From Iamia sp. SCSIO 61187 (GTDB lineage Bacteria > Actinomycetota > Acidimicrobiia > Acidimicrobiales > Iamiaceae): a DNA stretch of 64,000 nt. The notes beneath the pieces are model-generated. The model did not search any database. It was not told the origin of the DNA and saw only the letters and a list, made by a program, of their open reading frames with translations. Made by a program: the position numbers and the translations under genes. This document shows positions 26,690 through 33,858 of the stretch, piece by piece. The stretch covers positions 4,530,001 to 4,594,000 of the forward strand of contig NZ_CP050948.1 in assembly GCF_019443745.1 (NCBI RefSeq), written 5' to 3'. Each line of letters starts with the position of its first letter. Within the stretch, counting starts at the first letter, position 1.

Positions 26690-27024
26690 GTTCCTGGTAC
26701 GGAACCCGAGCCTCCGGGCCACGATCCGCACCAAGAACCGGCCCACCCCGGCGCCCCACCCGTTCTTGGTACCGATCACGCGCCTCCGGGCCACGATCCG
26801 CACCAAGAACCGGTCGCCCCTCGCCCGCCACCGTTCTTGGTACGGAACCCGCGCCCCCGGGCCACGATCCGCACCACGAACCGCCCCACCCCGGCGCCCC
26901 CTCCCTTCTTGGTACCGATCACGCGCCTCCGGGCCACGATCCGTACCAAGAACCGGTCGCCCTTCGCCCGCCACCGTTCTCGGTACGGAACCCGCGCTCC
27001 CGGGCCACGATCCGCACCACGAAC
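26690..27024. repeat. array of five 49-bp palindromes, 143-bp double period
   Basis: Five 49-bp units at 26690-26738, 26762-26810, 26833-26881, 26905-26953 and 26976-27024. Each begins GTTCTTGGTAC (or a close variant), ends CCAAGAAC or CCACGAAC, and folds as an inverted repeat. Units 1, 3 and 5 share TACGGAACCCG; units 2 and 4 share TACCGATCACGCG. Spacers alternate: 23 bp (type A) and 22 bp (type B), each nearly identical to its own kind. The array is thus two and a half copies of a 143-bp tandem unit. It ends 53 bp before the DUF559-like gene at 27078. Confidence 0.93.
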
Positions 27025-27049
27025 AGGGGCGGGCGCGGCGCCGGCTGAT

Positions 27050-27077
27050 TGTCACACCCCCTCGGCATGATCGGGAC
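27050..27077 (+). promoter_or_regulatory. conserved leader of DUF559-like gene 2
   Basis: TGTCACACC, 7 nt, CATGAT, 6 nt (CGGGAC), then ATG. Element order and spacing equal those at 1305-1332 before the paralogue. CATGAT would be the -10 box of a leaderless transcript. Confidence 0.5.
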
Positions 27078-28007
27078 ATGAGCCCGACCATCCAACGGGC
27101 CATCGCCGAGCGGGCCAGAGAACAGCTCGGCCTCATCACCCGTCCGCAGCTCGTCGAGCTGGGGCTGTCCGCCTCCTCGATCCGGCACCTCGCCTCGGGC
27201 CTCCTCGAGCCGTGCGGCCGCCACACGTTCCGGGTGCGCGGCCATCCACCGACCCCCTCGTCCGAGGCCATGGGCGTGTGCCTCGACTACGACGGGGTGG
27301 CGACGACCCGGACGGCGGCCCGGCTCCACATCCTCGGATCCGACCTCTACGGCGATGCGATCGAGGTCCTGGTGACCCGACGGACCAACCGGGAGCCCCG
27401 TCCGGGGGTGATCGTGCGCAGCACCACCAACCTGTCGGCCGACGACGTCGTGCGGGTCGGTGGGGTCCCGTGCCTGAACGTGGCCCGGACGTTCCTGTCG
27501 CTGGCGGCGCTGGTGCCCGAGGTGCCGGCTGACGCCATCCGCACCGGCATCGGCGACGCCTGCCGGGAGGGCAAGGTCAGCGACGCCTGGCTGTGGTGGA
27601 CGCTCGAGCGGCTGCGGTGCCGTGGCCGCGCCGGTGTGATCGCCCTGGAGGAGATCCTTCGCCGTCGGGAGGAGCTGGGCCCGACCGAGAGCTGGCTCGA
27701 GCACACCTTCCTCGAGCTGCTCGACGCCGCCGGCCTGCCGTTGCCGGTGGTGCAACGCCGCATCGCCCGGGACGGCAGCTTCGCCGGGCGGGTCGATTGC
27801 TTCTTCCCCGATGTCGGCCTGGTGGTCGAGCTCGAGGGGCACCGCCACCACAGCACGCCCGAGCAGCGCGCCCGGGACGAGGCCCGGCGCCGACGTCTGA
27901 TCCTCACGGGCGTGCGGGTCATGGTGGTCACCTACGACGAGCTCGTCGGTGACCCCGACCAGGTCTTGGCCGACGTGGCCGCCGCCCTGACGATCCTTGC
28001 GGCCTGA
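27078..28007 (+). CDS. winged-helix plus DUF559/PD-(D/E)XK nuclease-like protein, paralogue 2
   Basis: 309 residues, paralogue of the product of 1333-2283. The N-terminal winged helix is GLITRPQLVELGLSASSIR. The C-terminal nuclease-like part has GPTESWLE, RVD, then LVVELEGHRHH and the last strand LTGVRVMVVTYDEL. As in paralogue 1, E-x-K is replaced (ELEG), so activity is uncertain. The frame is open further upstream through the palindrome array, but ATG 27078 is set by the shared leader. The gene is flanked by five palindromes upstream and a decayed one downstream. The role may be repeat binding or processing, autoregulation or defence; none can be shown from sequence. Confidence 0.8.
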   Translation: MSPTIQRAIAERAREQLGLITRPQLVELGLSASSIRHLASGLLEPCGRHTFRVRGHPPTPSSEAMGVCLDYDGVATTRTAARLHILGSDLYGDAIEVLVTRRTNREPRPGVIVRSTTNLSADDVVRVGGVPCLNVARTFLSLAALVPEVPADAIRTGIGDACREGKVSDAWLWWTLERLRCRGRAGVIALEEILRRREELGPTESWLEHTFLELLDAAGLPLPVVQRRIARDGSFAGRVDCFFPDVGLVVELEGHRHHSTPEQRARDEARRRRLILTGVRVMVVTYDELVGDPDQVLADVAAALTILAA

Positions 28008-28051
28008 TGGGGGGCCGACCGATGCCCCACCGCTCGACGCCCGCGCCGACG

Positions 28052-28098
28052 GTTCCTGGTCCCGATCACGCACCCCGGGGGACCGTGAGCGGGCCCGG
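28052..28098. repeat. decayed palindrome downstream of DUF559-like gene 2
   Basis: The left half, GTTCCTGGTCCCGATCACGC, closely matches the even-numbered units of the array at 26690-27024 (GTTCTTGGTACCGATCACGC). The right half has decayed. It shows that the gene is flanked by its palindrome family on both sides. The remaining 90 bp to the next start carry nothing recognisable. Confidence 0.55.
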
Positions 28099-28189
28099 GG
28101 AGGGGACACCCACCCAGGTCATGGAAGTGACACCGGACTGCAACCGGTCCGGCCCGGGACCGCAACGTCAGGGGCGTACAACCGTCGAC

Positions 28190-28417
28190 ATGCTCACGTT
28201 CCGACGCCAGCACGACGACCCCCGCCCGGCGTGGACCGAGGCCCCGGCGTGCGCCGAGTACCGGACCACCGGGCTCGAGCTGCGGCTGATCGACCTGGTC
28301 GAGCTGCGGGAGCGCTCGGAGCGGGCCGGCTTCGACGACATCGCCGTCCTCGACGCCGAGATCGCCGAGGTGCGGGAGGAGCTGGTGGCCCTGGGCGTCG
28401 ATCCCCTGGCGGCCTGA
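28190..28417 (+). CDS. small acidic protein of unknown function
   Basis: 75 residues, unrecognised. The composition is typical of a real protein: a predicted amphipathic helix rich in Glu, Leu and Arg from about residue 30 (LRLIDLVELRERSERAGF...AEIAEVREELVALG). TACAAC 7 nt before the ATG is a poor match to the leaderless -10 pattern. A hairpin follows the stop. The frame is open for another 60 codons upstream, but that part lacks codon bias. Confidence 0.5.
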   Translation: MLTFRRQHDDPRPAWTEAPACAEYRTTGLELRLIDLVELRERSERAGFDDIAVLDAEIAEVREELVALGVDPLAA

Positions 28418-28423
28418 CCGCCT

Positions 28424-28461
28424 CCCCCGGGCCGCCGCTTCGGAGCGACGGTGGGCCGGGG
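28424..28461. terminator. bidirectional hairpin between convergent genes
   Basis: CCCCCGGGCC-GCCGCT, loop TTCGG or similar, AGCGACGG and GGGCCGGGG pair as a long GC-rich stem with one bulge. It lies between the stops of the 75-residue protein gene (+) and lgt (-). No T-run. Confidence 0.45.
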
Positions 28462-28481
28462 CGAGGGGCGGGCGGTCCCGA

Positions 28482-29594
28482 TCAGGGGGAGCGGGGCGTG
28501 TCGACGTCGGGCTCGGGGTCCTCGGGGGAGGTCCCGGGACCGACGTCCGCGTCCCCGCTCGGGGCGGCGTCCCCGGCGTCCGACGCATCGCCGTCGGCCG
28601 CGTCGGGGGCGTCGTCCACGGCCACGGTGCCGGGCTCGGGGGCGCTCGTGGTGTGGGCGGGGCGGGCGCTGCTCGCCCGGCGCTTGGTGGTGGCGACGGT
28701 GGTGCCGTCGCCCGCGGTGCGGGTCGTGGTCTCGACGACGGGTGTGCCGCCGACCTCGCCGTCGGCGATGGCCCGGGCCAGGGCGGGCCGCACCTTGACC
28801 AGCAGGTAGATCCCGATGGGGACCATGGCCAGGCACATCCACTGGGCCCCGGTCATCCCGGCGACCCGCTCGTCGTTCACGCGCATGGCGTCGTAGGTGA
28901 AGCGCTGGACGGCGTAGGTGAGCAGGAAGATGCCCCCGACGGTGCTGGGGGTGGGCTTCTTGGCCAGGATCCACCACAGGATGCCGAAGAGGACGAACAA
29001 GGTGATGCACTCGTACAGCGACGGGTTGAGGAAGCTGGTGCCCTCCTCGATGAAGGGGGCCGAGTCCGACAGGCCCAACCGGGGCTCCCGCAGCTCGCCG
29101 CCGTCGTAGCGGGTGGCGAGGAGGAAGTCGGACTCCCGCCCGAAGTGCTCGCCGACGGCCAGGCAGCCGAGCCGGCCGAAGGCGGCCCCGAGGAGGACGG
29201 CCACGGCGAAGCCGTCGAGGAGCTGCCAGCGCTGGAGCCGGCTCCAGCCCAGGAACGTGGGCAGCCCGACGGCGATGGCGGCGATGAACCCACCGGAGAA
29301 CTGGAGCCCGCCCTCCCAGACGGCGATGACGTCGATGGGGTCCTGGATCTGGTCCCAGTGCGTGGCGACCCAGGTGGCCCGGGCGCCGACGACGCCGGCC
29401 AGGACCATGCGGGTGCCCAGGCGGTAGGTGTCGTCGCGGGTCATGCCGTACTTCTCGCCGTGGGCGGCGGCGAACCAGATGCCGAGCACCACCCCGATGG
29501 CGGTCATCAGCCCGAAGGTCCGGAGCGTCAGCGGCCCCAGCTCGATCGTCGGGTGCGTCGTGTAGGGGATGACCGCGACCAGCGAGCTCAGCAC
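28482..29594 (-). CDS. lgt: prolipoprotein diacylglyceryl transferase
   Basis: 370 residues. Lgt transfers diacylglycerol from phosphatidylglycerol to the lipobox cysteine of prelipoproteins in the membrane. Seven or so helices and the signature region GRLGCLAVGEHFG (near 140, with the invariant arginine and glutamate-glycine pair) plus WEGGLQFSGGF near 92 identify the family. The asparagine of the E. coli GNF motif is replaced by cysteine, a variation I have also seen in other Lgt groups. About 75 C-terminal residues form a soluble D/A/P-rich tail. GTG 29594 was chosen at the onset of the first helix region; the frame is open 22 codons further. Confidence 0.9.
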   Translation of the reverse strand: MLSSLVAVIPYTTHPTIELGPLTLRTFGLMTAIGVVLGIWFAAAHGEKYGMTRDDTYRLGTRMVLAGVVGARATWVATHWDQIQDPIDVIAVWEGGLQFSGGFIAAIAVGLPTFLGWSRLQRWQLLDGFAVAVLLGAAFGRLGCLAVGEHFGRESDFLLATRYDGGELREPRLGLSDSAPFIEEGTSFLNPSLYECITLFVLFGILWWILAKKPTPSTVGGIFLLTYAVQRFTYDAMRVNDERVAGMTGAQWMCLAMVPIGIYLLVKVRPALARAIADGEVGGTPVVETTTRTAGDGTTVATTKRRASSARPAHTTSAPEPGTVAVDDAPDAADGDASDAGDAAPSGDADVGPGTSPEDPEPDVDTPRSP

Positions 29595-29728
29595 CGCGCC
29601 ATGATCGTGCCTCGACCAGAGAACCGCCAGCCAGCCAGCCCCGCCATCACGGTCGCGCACCGCCAGCGAGGCAGACGACGCCAGACGACGCTCACCCGCG
29701 GACCGACCAGATCTCCCGCCGGAGATCG

Positions 29729-29878
29729 GCCGCCCGGCTCAGCCGCTGGGGGGGCGCGGGGGGTCTCCCCCCGCAGAGGAGCGGTGTGCCCGAGGGACGA
29801 GGGCTCCCGCTCCGGGACGACCTTCAGCGCGAGCGCAGCGAGCCCGCTCAGCTCGTAGGAACGGAGCGAAGCGAGTGA
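29729..29878. repeat. dispersed ~150-bp non-coding repeat, copy 1
   Basis: Shares long blocks with 48188-48346 in the same orientation: GCCGCTGGGGG, a perfect hairpin GCGGGGGG-TCT-CCCCCCGC (29756-29774), GCAGAGGAGC, GAGGGACGAGG, GCTCCGGGA, TTCAGCGCGAGCGCAGCGAGC split over two parts, and GGAACGGAG. It abuts the zwf stop codon, so the hairpin may act as zwf terminator. Upstream, 29595-29728 shows only a short inverted repeat GATCTCC-CGCC-GGAGATC at 29710-29727. Confidence 0.85.
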
Positions 29879-31282
29879 CTACGAAACCGGCGAGATCCAG
29901 CCCCCGACGTCGCGGGCGAGGGCGTCGGCCTCGGGGGGGCCCATCGAGCCCTCGCGGTAGAGGACCGTCTCGGGCGGGTCGTCCAGGACCCGCTCGACGA
30001 TCCGCCACTGCTGGTCGAGGCTGTCGGCCCGGCCGAAGCGGCGGCGGTCACCCTCGAGGGCGTCGTCGATGAGCCGCTCGTAGGCCTCGGCCCGGGCGCC
30101 GAGGGCGTCGTCGTAGTCGACGTCGAGCTGGATGGGCTGGGTCACCAGCTGGTCGCCCGGGGCCTTGGCCAGGAGGTGGAGCGACACCCCGTCGTCGGCG
30201 CCGAGCCGGAACCGGAGGAAGCTGGGCTCAGGGGTGGGCTTGTCCTCGTCGGTGAACAGCAGGCGGGGCGGGTCGGTGAAGCGGACGATCGCCTCGGTCG
30301 CCGTGGTGCCGAGGGACTTGCCCGTCCGGATCAGCCAGGGGACGCCGGCCCAGCGCCAGGAGTCGATCTCGAAGCGCAGGGCCACGTAGGTCTCGACGTC
30401 GCTGCCGCCCTGCACCCCCTCCTCGTCGGGGTAGCCCCGGTACTGCCCCCGTACGACCTGGGCCGGGTCGATCGGTCGGATCTGGCGGAACAGGCGGGTC
30501 TTCTCGTCGGCGAGGGCGTCGGCGTCGGCCGCCACCGGTGGCTCCATGGCCAGCAGGGCGACGATCTGGAGGAGGTGGTTCTGGACCACGTCGCGGAGGG
30601 CGCCGACGCTCTCGTAGAACTTGCCCCGGGACCCGACGCCGAAGTCCTCGGCCATGGTGATCTGCACGCTCGAGATGTGGCCCCGGTTCCACAGCGGCTC
30701 GAGCATGGAGTTGGCGAAGCGGAACACCAGGAGGTTCTCGACGCCCTCCTTCCCGAGGAAGTGGTCGATGCGGTAGACGGCCTCCTCGGGGAACGCCCGG
30801 TGCAGCACGTCGTTGAGCTCGTGGGCCGAGGCCCGGTCGCGGCCGAAGGGCTTCTCCACCACGACCCGCCCGTGCTCGCTGAGCCCGACCCGCTGGAGGC
30901 CCTGGACGACGTCGTCGAACAGCGCCGGCGGGATCGACAGGAAGAACAGGGGCCGCTCGACCCCCGCCTCGCGGACCCGCTCGGCGAGGCGGTCGAAGGT
31001 CTCGGCCTCGCGGTAGTCGCCCGGGAGGTAGCTGAGGTGGCCGCACAGGCGGTCCAGGACGGCGCCGTCGACGGCGTCGACCTTGGCCTCGATGCTCTCG
31101 CGGGCCCGCTGGCGGAGCTGGTCGTCGCTCCACTGCGACGTGGAGACGCCGATCACGGGCCCGAGGTCGCCGTCGGCCTCGATCTGGTAGAGCGCCGGGA
31201 AGAGCTTCTTGGCCGCCAGGTCGCCGGTGGCCCCGAACAGGACCAGGCCGTCGCAGCGGTCGGCCGCCTTCGGGGCCGCCAT
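29879..31282 (-). CDS. zwf: glucose-6-phosphate 1-dehydrogenase
   Basis: 467 residues. Oxidises glucose 6-phosphate to 6-phosphogluconolactone, normally with NADP. The coenzyme motif FGATGDLAAKKLFPALYQ is near residue 16 and the active-site signature RIDHFLGKE near 170; EKPFGRD is also present. ATG 31282 overlaps the gnd stop by one base, so the order pgi-gnd-zwf is a coupled minus-strand operon for the entry into the oxidative pentose phosphate pathway. The gene for the lactonase is not here. Confidence 0.97.
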   Translation of the reverse strand: MAAPKAADRCDGLVLFGATGDLAAKKLFPALYQIEADGDLGPVIGVSTSQWSDDQLRQRARESIEAKVDAVDGAVLDRLCGHLSYLPGDYREAETFDRLAERVREAGVERPLFFLSIPPALFDDVVQGLQRVGLSEHGRVVVEKPFGRDRASAHELNDVLHRAFPEEAVYRIDHFLGKEGVENLLVFRFANSMLEPLWNRGHISSVQITMAEDFGVGSRGKFYESVGALRDVVQNHLLQIVALLAMEPPVAADADALADEKTRLFRQIRPIDPAQVVRGQYRGYPDEEGVQGGSDVETYVALRFEIDSWRWAGVPWLIRTGKSLGTTATEAIVRFTDPPRLLFTDEDKPTPEPSFLRFRLGADDGVSLHLLAKAPGDQLVTQPIQLDVDYDDALGARAEAYERLIDDALEGDRRRFGRADSLDQQWRIVERVLDDPPETVLYREGSMGPPEADALARDVGGWISPVS

Positions 31283-32253
31283 CAGCGGTCGCCCGGCGGG
31301 TGCGGCGTGGGCGACGCCCCCGGTGCGTCCGAGGGCCGGGCCGGCTCGATCGGCTCGGCCGGCTCCTGCTCGTCCAGCTTGGTGACGGCGTGCCCGCCGA
31401 ACTGGTTCCGGAGGGCGGAGATGGCCCGCATCTCGACGTCGGTCTCGTCCTGGGAGACGAACCGGGCGAAGAGCGACGCGGCGATGACGGGGGCGGCCAC
31501 GCCGAGGCGGACGGCCTCCTCGACGGTCCAGCGCCCCTCCCCCGAGTCCTTGGCGGTGGGGGCGATGCCCTCGAAGCCGGGGTTCTCCTCCAGCCCCTTC
31601 ACCATGAGGTCGAGGAGCCAGGACCGCACCACCGAGCCCGTCTGCCACGACCGGAGCCCGGCCAGCACGTCGATGCCCAGCTCGCTGGCCTCGAGGATGG
31701 CGTAGCCCTCGGCGAAGGCCTGCATCATCCCGTACTCGACGCCGTTGTGGACCATCTTGGTGAAGTGCCCGGCGCCGGGCGGGCCGACGTGGGTCAGGCC
31801 GTTCCCCTCCCCCGGCGACAGCGTCTCGAGGGCCGGCCACAGGACCTGGACGTGCTCGTCGAGGCCGCCGACCATGAGGGCGTAGCCGTTCTGCAGACCC
31901 CAGACCCCGCCGCTGGTGCCGGCGTCGACCCACCCGATCCCCTTCTCGGCCAGCTGGCCGGCCCGGCGGATCGAGTCCTTGAAGTTGGAGTTGCCGCCGT
32001 CGACGATCACGTCGCCCGGCCCCATCAGGTCGCCCAGCTCCTGGATGGTGGCCTCGGTGGCGTCACCGGCCGGGACCATCACCCACGCCACGCGCCGCCC
32101 CTCGGGCCCGAGGGCCTCGACGAGGGCGGCGAGGGAGTCGACGTCGCGCCCGTCGGGGGCCCGGTCGTAGCCGACGACCTCGTGGCCGTCGCGCCGCAGC
32201 CGCTCGGCCATGTTGCCGCCCATCCGGCCCAGCCCGACCATCCCCAGCCTCAC
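31282..32253 (-). CDS. gnd: 6-phosphogluconate dehydrogenase, short form
   Basis: 323 residues. Decarboxylates 6-phosphogluconate to ribulose 5-phosphate. The N-terminal coenzyme fold MVGLGRMGGNMAERL, the substrate segment DGGNSNFKDS and the catalytic region GHFTKMVHNGVEYGMMQ (Lys and Glu) are intact. The length near 300 matches the short actinobacterial/GndA-like type rather than the 470-residue form. The C-terminal 25 residues are a Pro-rich tail. GTG 32253 overlaps the pgi stop in GTGA. Confidence 0.95.
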   Translation of the reverse strand: MRLGMVGLGRMGGNMAERLRRDGHEVVGYDRAPDGRDVDSLAALVEALGPEGRRVAWVMVPAGDATEATIQELGDLMGPGDVIVDGGNSNFKDSIRRAGQLAEKGIGWVDAGTSGGVWGLQNGYALMVGGLDEHVQVLWPALETLSPGEGNGLTHVGPPGAGHFTKMVHNGVEYGMMQAFAEGYAILEASELGIDVLAGLRSWQTGSVVRSWLLDLMVKGLEENPGFEGIAPTAKDSGEGRWTVEEAVRLGVAAPVIAASLFARFVSQDETDVEMRAISALRNQFGGHAVTKLDEQEPAEPIEPARPSDAPGASPTPHPPGDR

Positions 32254-33773
32254 CGGGCCACCTCCTGGAGGTCGGCCAGGGCCACCCGCCCGGCGCGGAG
32301 CCCCTGGTCCTGCAGGGTGCGCAGGTCGCCCTCGGCCTGGGCGTGCTTGAGGGTCGAGAAGCCGAACGGCTGGCCCGGGATGGGCACGTCGACGGGATCG
32401 TCGCCGACCACCTGGACGAACACGCCCGACGGCGGGCCTCCCTTGTGGAGCTGGCCGGTGCTGTGCAGGAACCGGGGCCCGAGCCCCACGGTCGTGGCGA
32501 CCCGGTGGCGGTCGCGGATCGCGGTCCGGGCGTCCTCCAGCAGGTCGACCTCCCCCGCCTCGGGGTCGATGTAGGCCTGGATGGCGACGTAGTCGCCCGG
32601 GCCGACCTGGCCGAGGAGGTCGTCCAGCGGCGTGACGGGGACCTCGCCCAGGCCCCGCTCGAGGACCTCGGCGGTGGCCGCCTTGGCCTGGGCCACGTTG
32701 GGTTGGTCGAAGGGGTTGATGCCGAGGGCGGCACCGCACAGGGCGGTGGCCACCTCCCAGGTGAGCACCAGCTCGCCCAGCCCGTCGGGGCCGCCGGACG
32801 GCAGCTGGACGACCGGGTGGCCGGCGTCGGCCAGGGGGTCGAGGCCGTGGTGCTCGCCGATGGCGACGAAGAGGCGGTCGTCCCCGTAGACCTCGGGCGG
32901 GCCGAGGCGCTCGCCGGCGATGGGGATCACACCGGTGCCGTGCTTGCCCGTGGACTCGGCGAGCAGCTGCTCGAGCCACAGGCCGATGGTGTCGATCTCG
33001 CCGTCGACGACGAGGGTCAGCTTGTCCCGGCCGACCTTGGCCCCGCCGGCCATGGCGGCCGCCAGACGCAGACCGGGGTTGGCGTTCGGGTCCGGGTCCT
33101 GGAGGGCGGCGGTGGCGGCGTCGGCCGAGGTGAGCAGGGCGGCCACGTCGAGGCCGGCGGCGGCCGCCGGGACCAGCCCGAAGTACGACAGGGCGGAGTA
33201 GCGGCCGCCGATGTCGGCGGGGTTCTCGAAGAGGGCCCGGAACCGCTCGGACCGGGCCCGCTCGGCGAGCGACGAGCCCGGGTCGGTGACGACGGCGACG
33301 TGGCCGGTGTCGCCCCCGTGCTCGAGGACGGCGGCGAGGTGGCTCAGCGTCTCGATGGTCGAGCCCGACTTGGAGGAGGCGATGAACAGGGTGGCCTCGG
33401 GCGGGCACTCCTGGGTGATGCGCAGCACGGCGGCGGGGTCGGTGGTGTCGAGCACCCGGAGACCGGGGCGGCCGGCCTGGGGCGGGAACGACCGGGCCAG
33501 CACCTCGGGGAAGAGGCTCGAGCCGCCCATGCCCATGACGACGACGTGCTCGATGCCGTCGGAGACCAGGGCGTCGGCGAAGGTGCGGAGGCGCTCGTCC
33601 TGGGTGGCCATGGCCCCGGCCACGTCGAGCCACCCGAGGCGATCGGCCACCTCGGTCGGGTCGTCCTGCCAGAGGGTGTGGTCCCTGGCCCACATCCGGC
33701 GGACCGCGTCGCGGCTCCGCAGGTCGTCGAGCGCCGCGGTGACGGCCTCGCCGATCGGACCGAGCCTGTCCAT
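32250..33773 (-). CDS. pgi: glucose-6-phosphate isomerase
   Basis: 507 residues. Interconverts glucose 6-phosphate and fructose 6-phosphate. The SIS sugar-phosphate segments VVMGMGGSSLFPEVLAR and FIASSKSGSTIET and the C-terminal RFLHSTGQLHKGGP identify the actinobacterial-type Pgi that elsewhere is often fused to transaldolase; no transaldolase domain is present. ATG 33773 has GGAGG 6 nt upstream and is preferred over an earlier in-frame start. First gene of the pgi-gnd-zwf operon. Confidence 0.93.
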   Translation of the reverse strand: MDRLGPIGEAVTAALDDLRSRDAVRRMWARDHTLWQDDPTEVADRLGWLDVAGAMATQDERLRTFADALVSDGIEHVVVMGMGGSSLFPEVLARSFPPQAGRPGLRVLDTTDPAAVLRITQECPPEATLFIASSKSGSTIETLSHLAAVLEHGGDTGHVAVVTDPGSSLAERARSERFRALFENPADIGGRYSALSYFGLVPAAAAGLDVAALLTSADAATAALQDPDPNANPGLRLAAAMAGGAKVGRDKLTLVVDGEIDTIGLWLEQLLAESTGKHGTGVIPIAGERLGPPEVYGDDRLFVAIGEHHGLDPLADAGHPVVQLPSGGPDGLGELVLTWEVATALCGAALGINPFDQPNVAQAKAATAEVLERGLGEVPVTPLDDLLGQVGPGDYVAIQAYIDPEAGEVDLLEDARTAIRDRHRVATTVGLGPRFLHSTGQLHKGGPPSGVFVQVVGDDPVDVPIPGQPFGFSTLKHAQAEGDLRTLQDQGLRAGRVALADLQEVAR

Positions 33774-33858
33774 GTTCGACCTCCAGCCAGCCAGGACCGT
33801 CCCGGCCCGTCGTCCGCCCGTTGCTACCACGCCCTCCGCGCCACCCGCTCCTCGCGGG

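Noticed and set aside
26690-27024. CRISPR array
   Set aside because: Repeats are long palindromes of two subtypes and the spacers are only two alternating, nearly identical sequences. No cas gene is near.
26690-28098. Insertion sequence or integron cassette
   Set aside because: No DDE, HUH or tyrosine-recombinase motifs in the encoded protein, no target-site duplication seen, and the palindromes are multiple and internal rather than terminal.
29710-29727. Inverted repeat GATCTCC-CGCC-GGAGATC as a regulator site of lgt
   Set aside because: It is short, over 100 bp from the lgt start and adjacent to the dispersed repeat; nothing links it to a known regulator.
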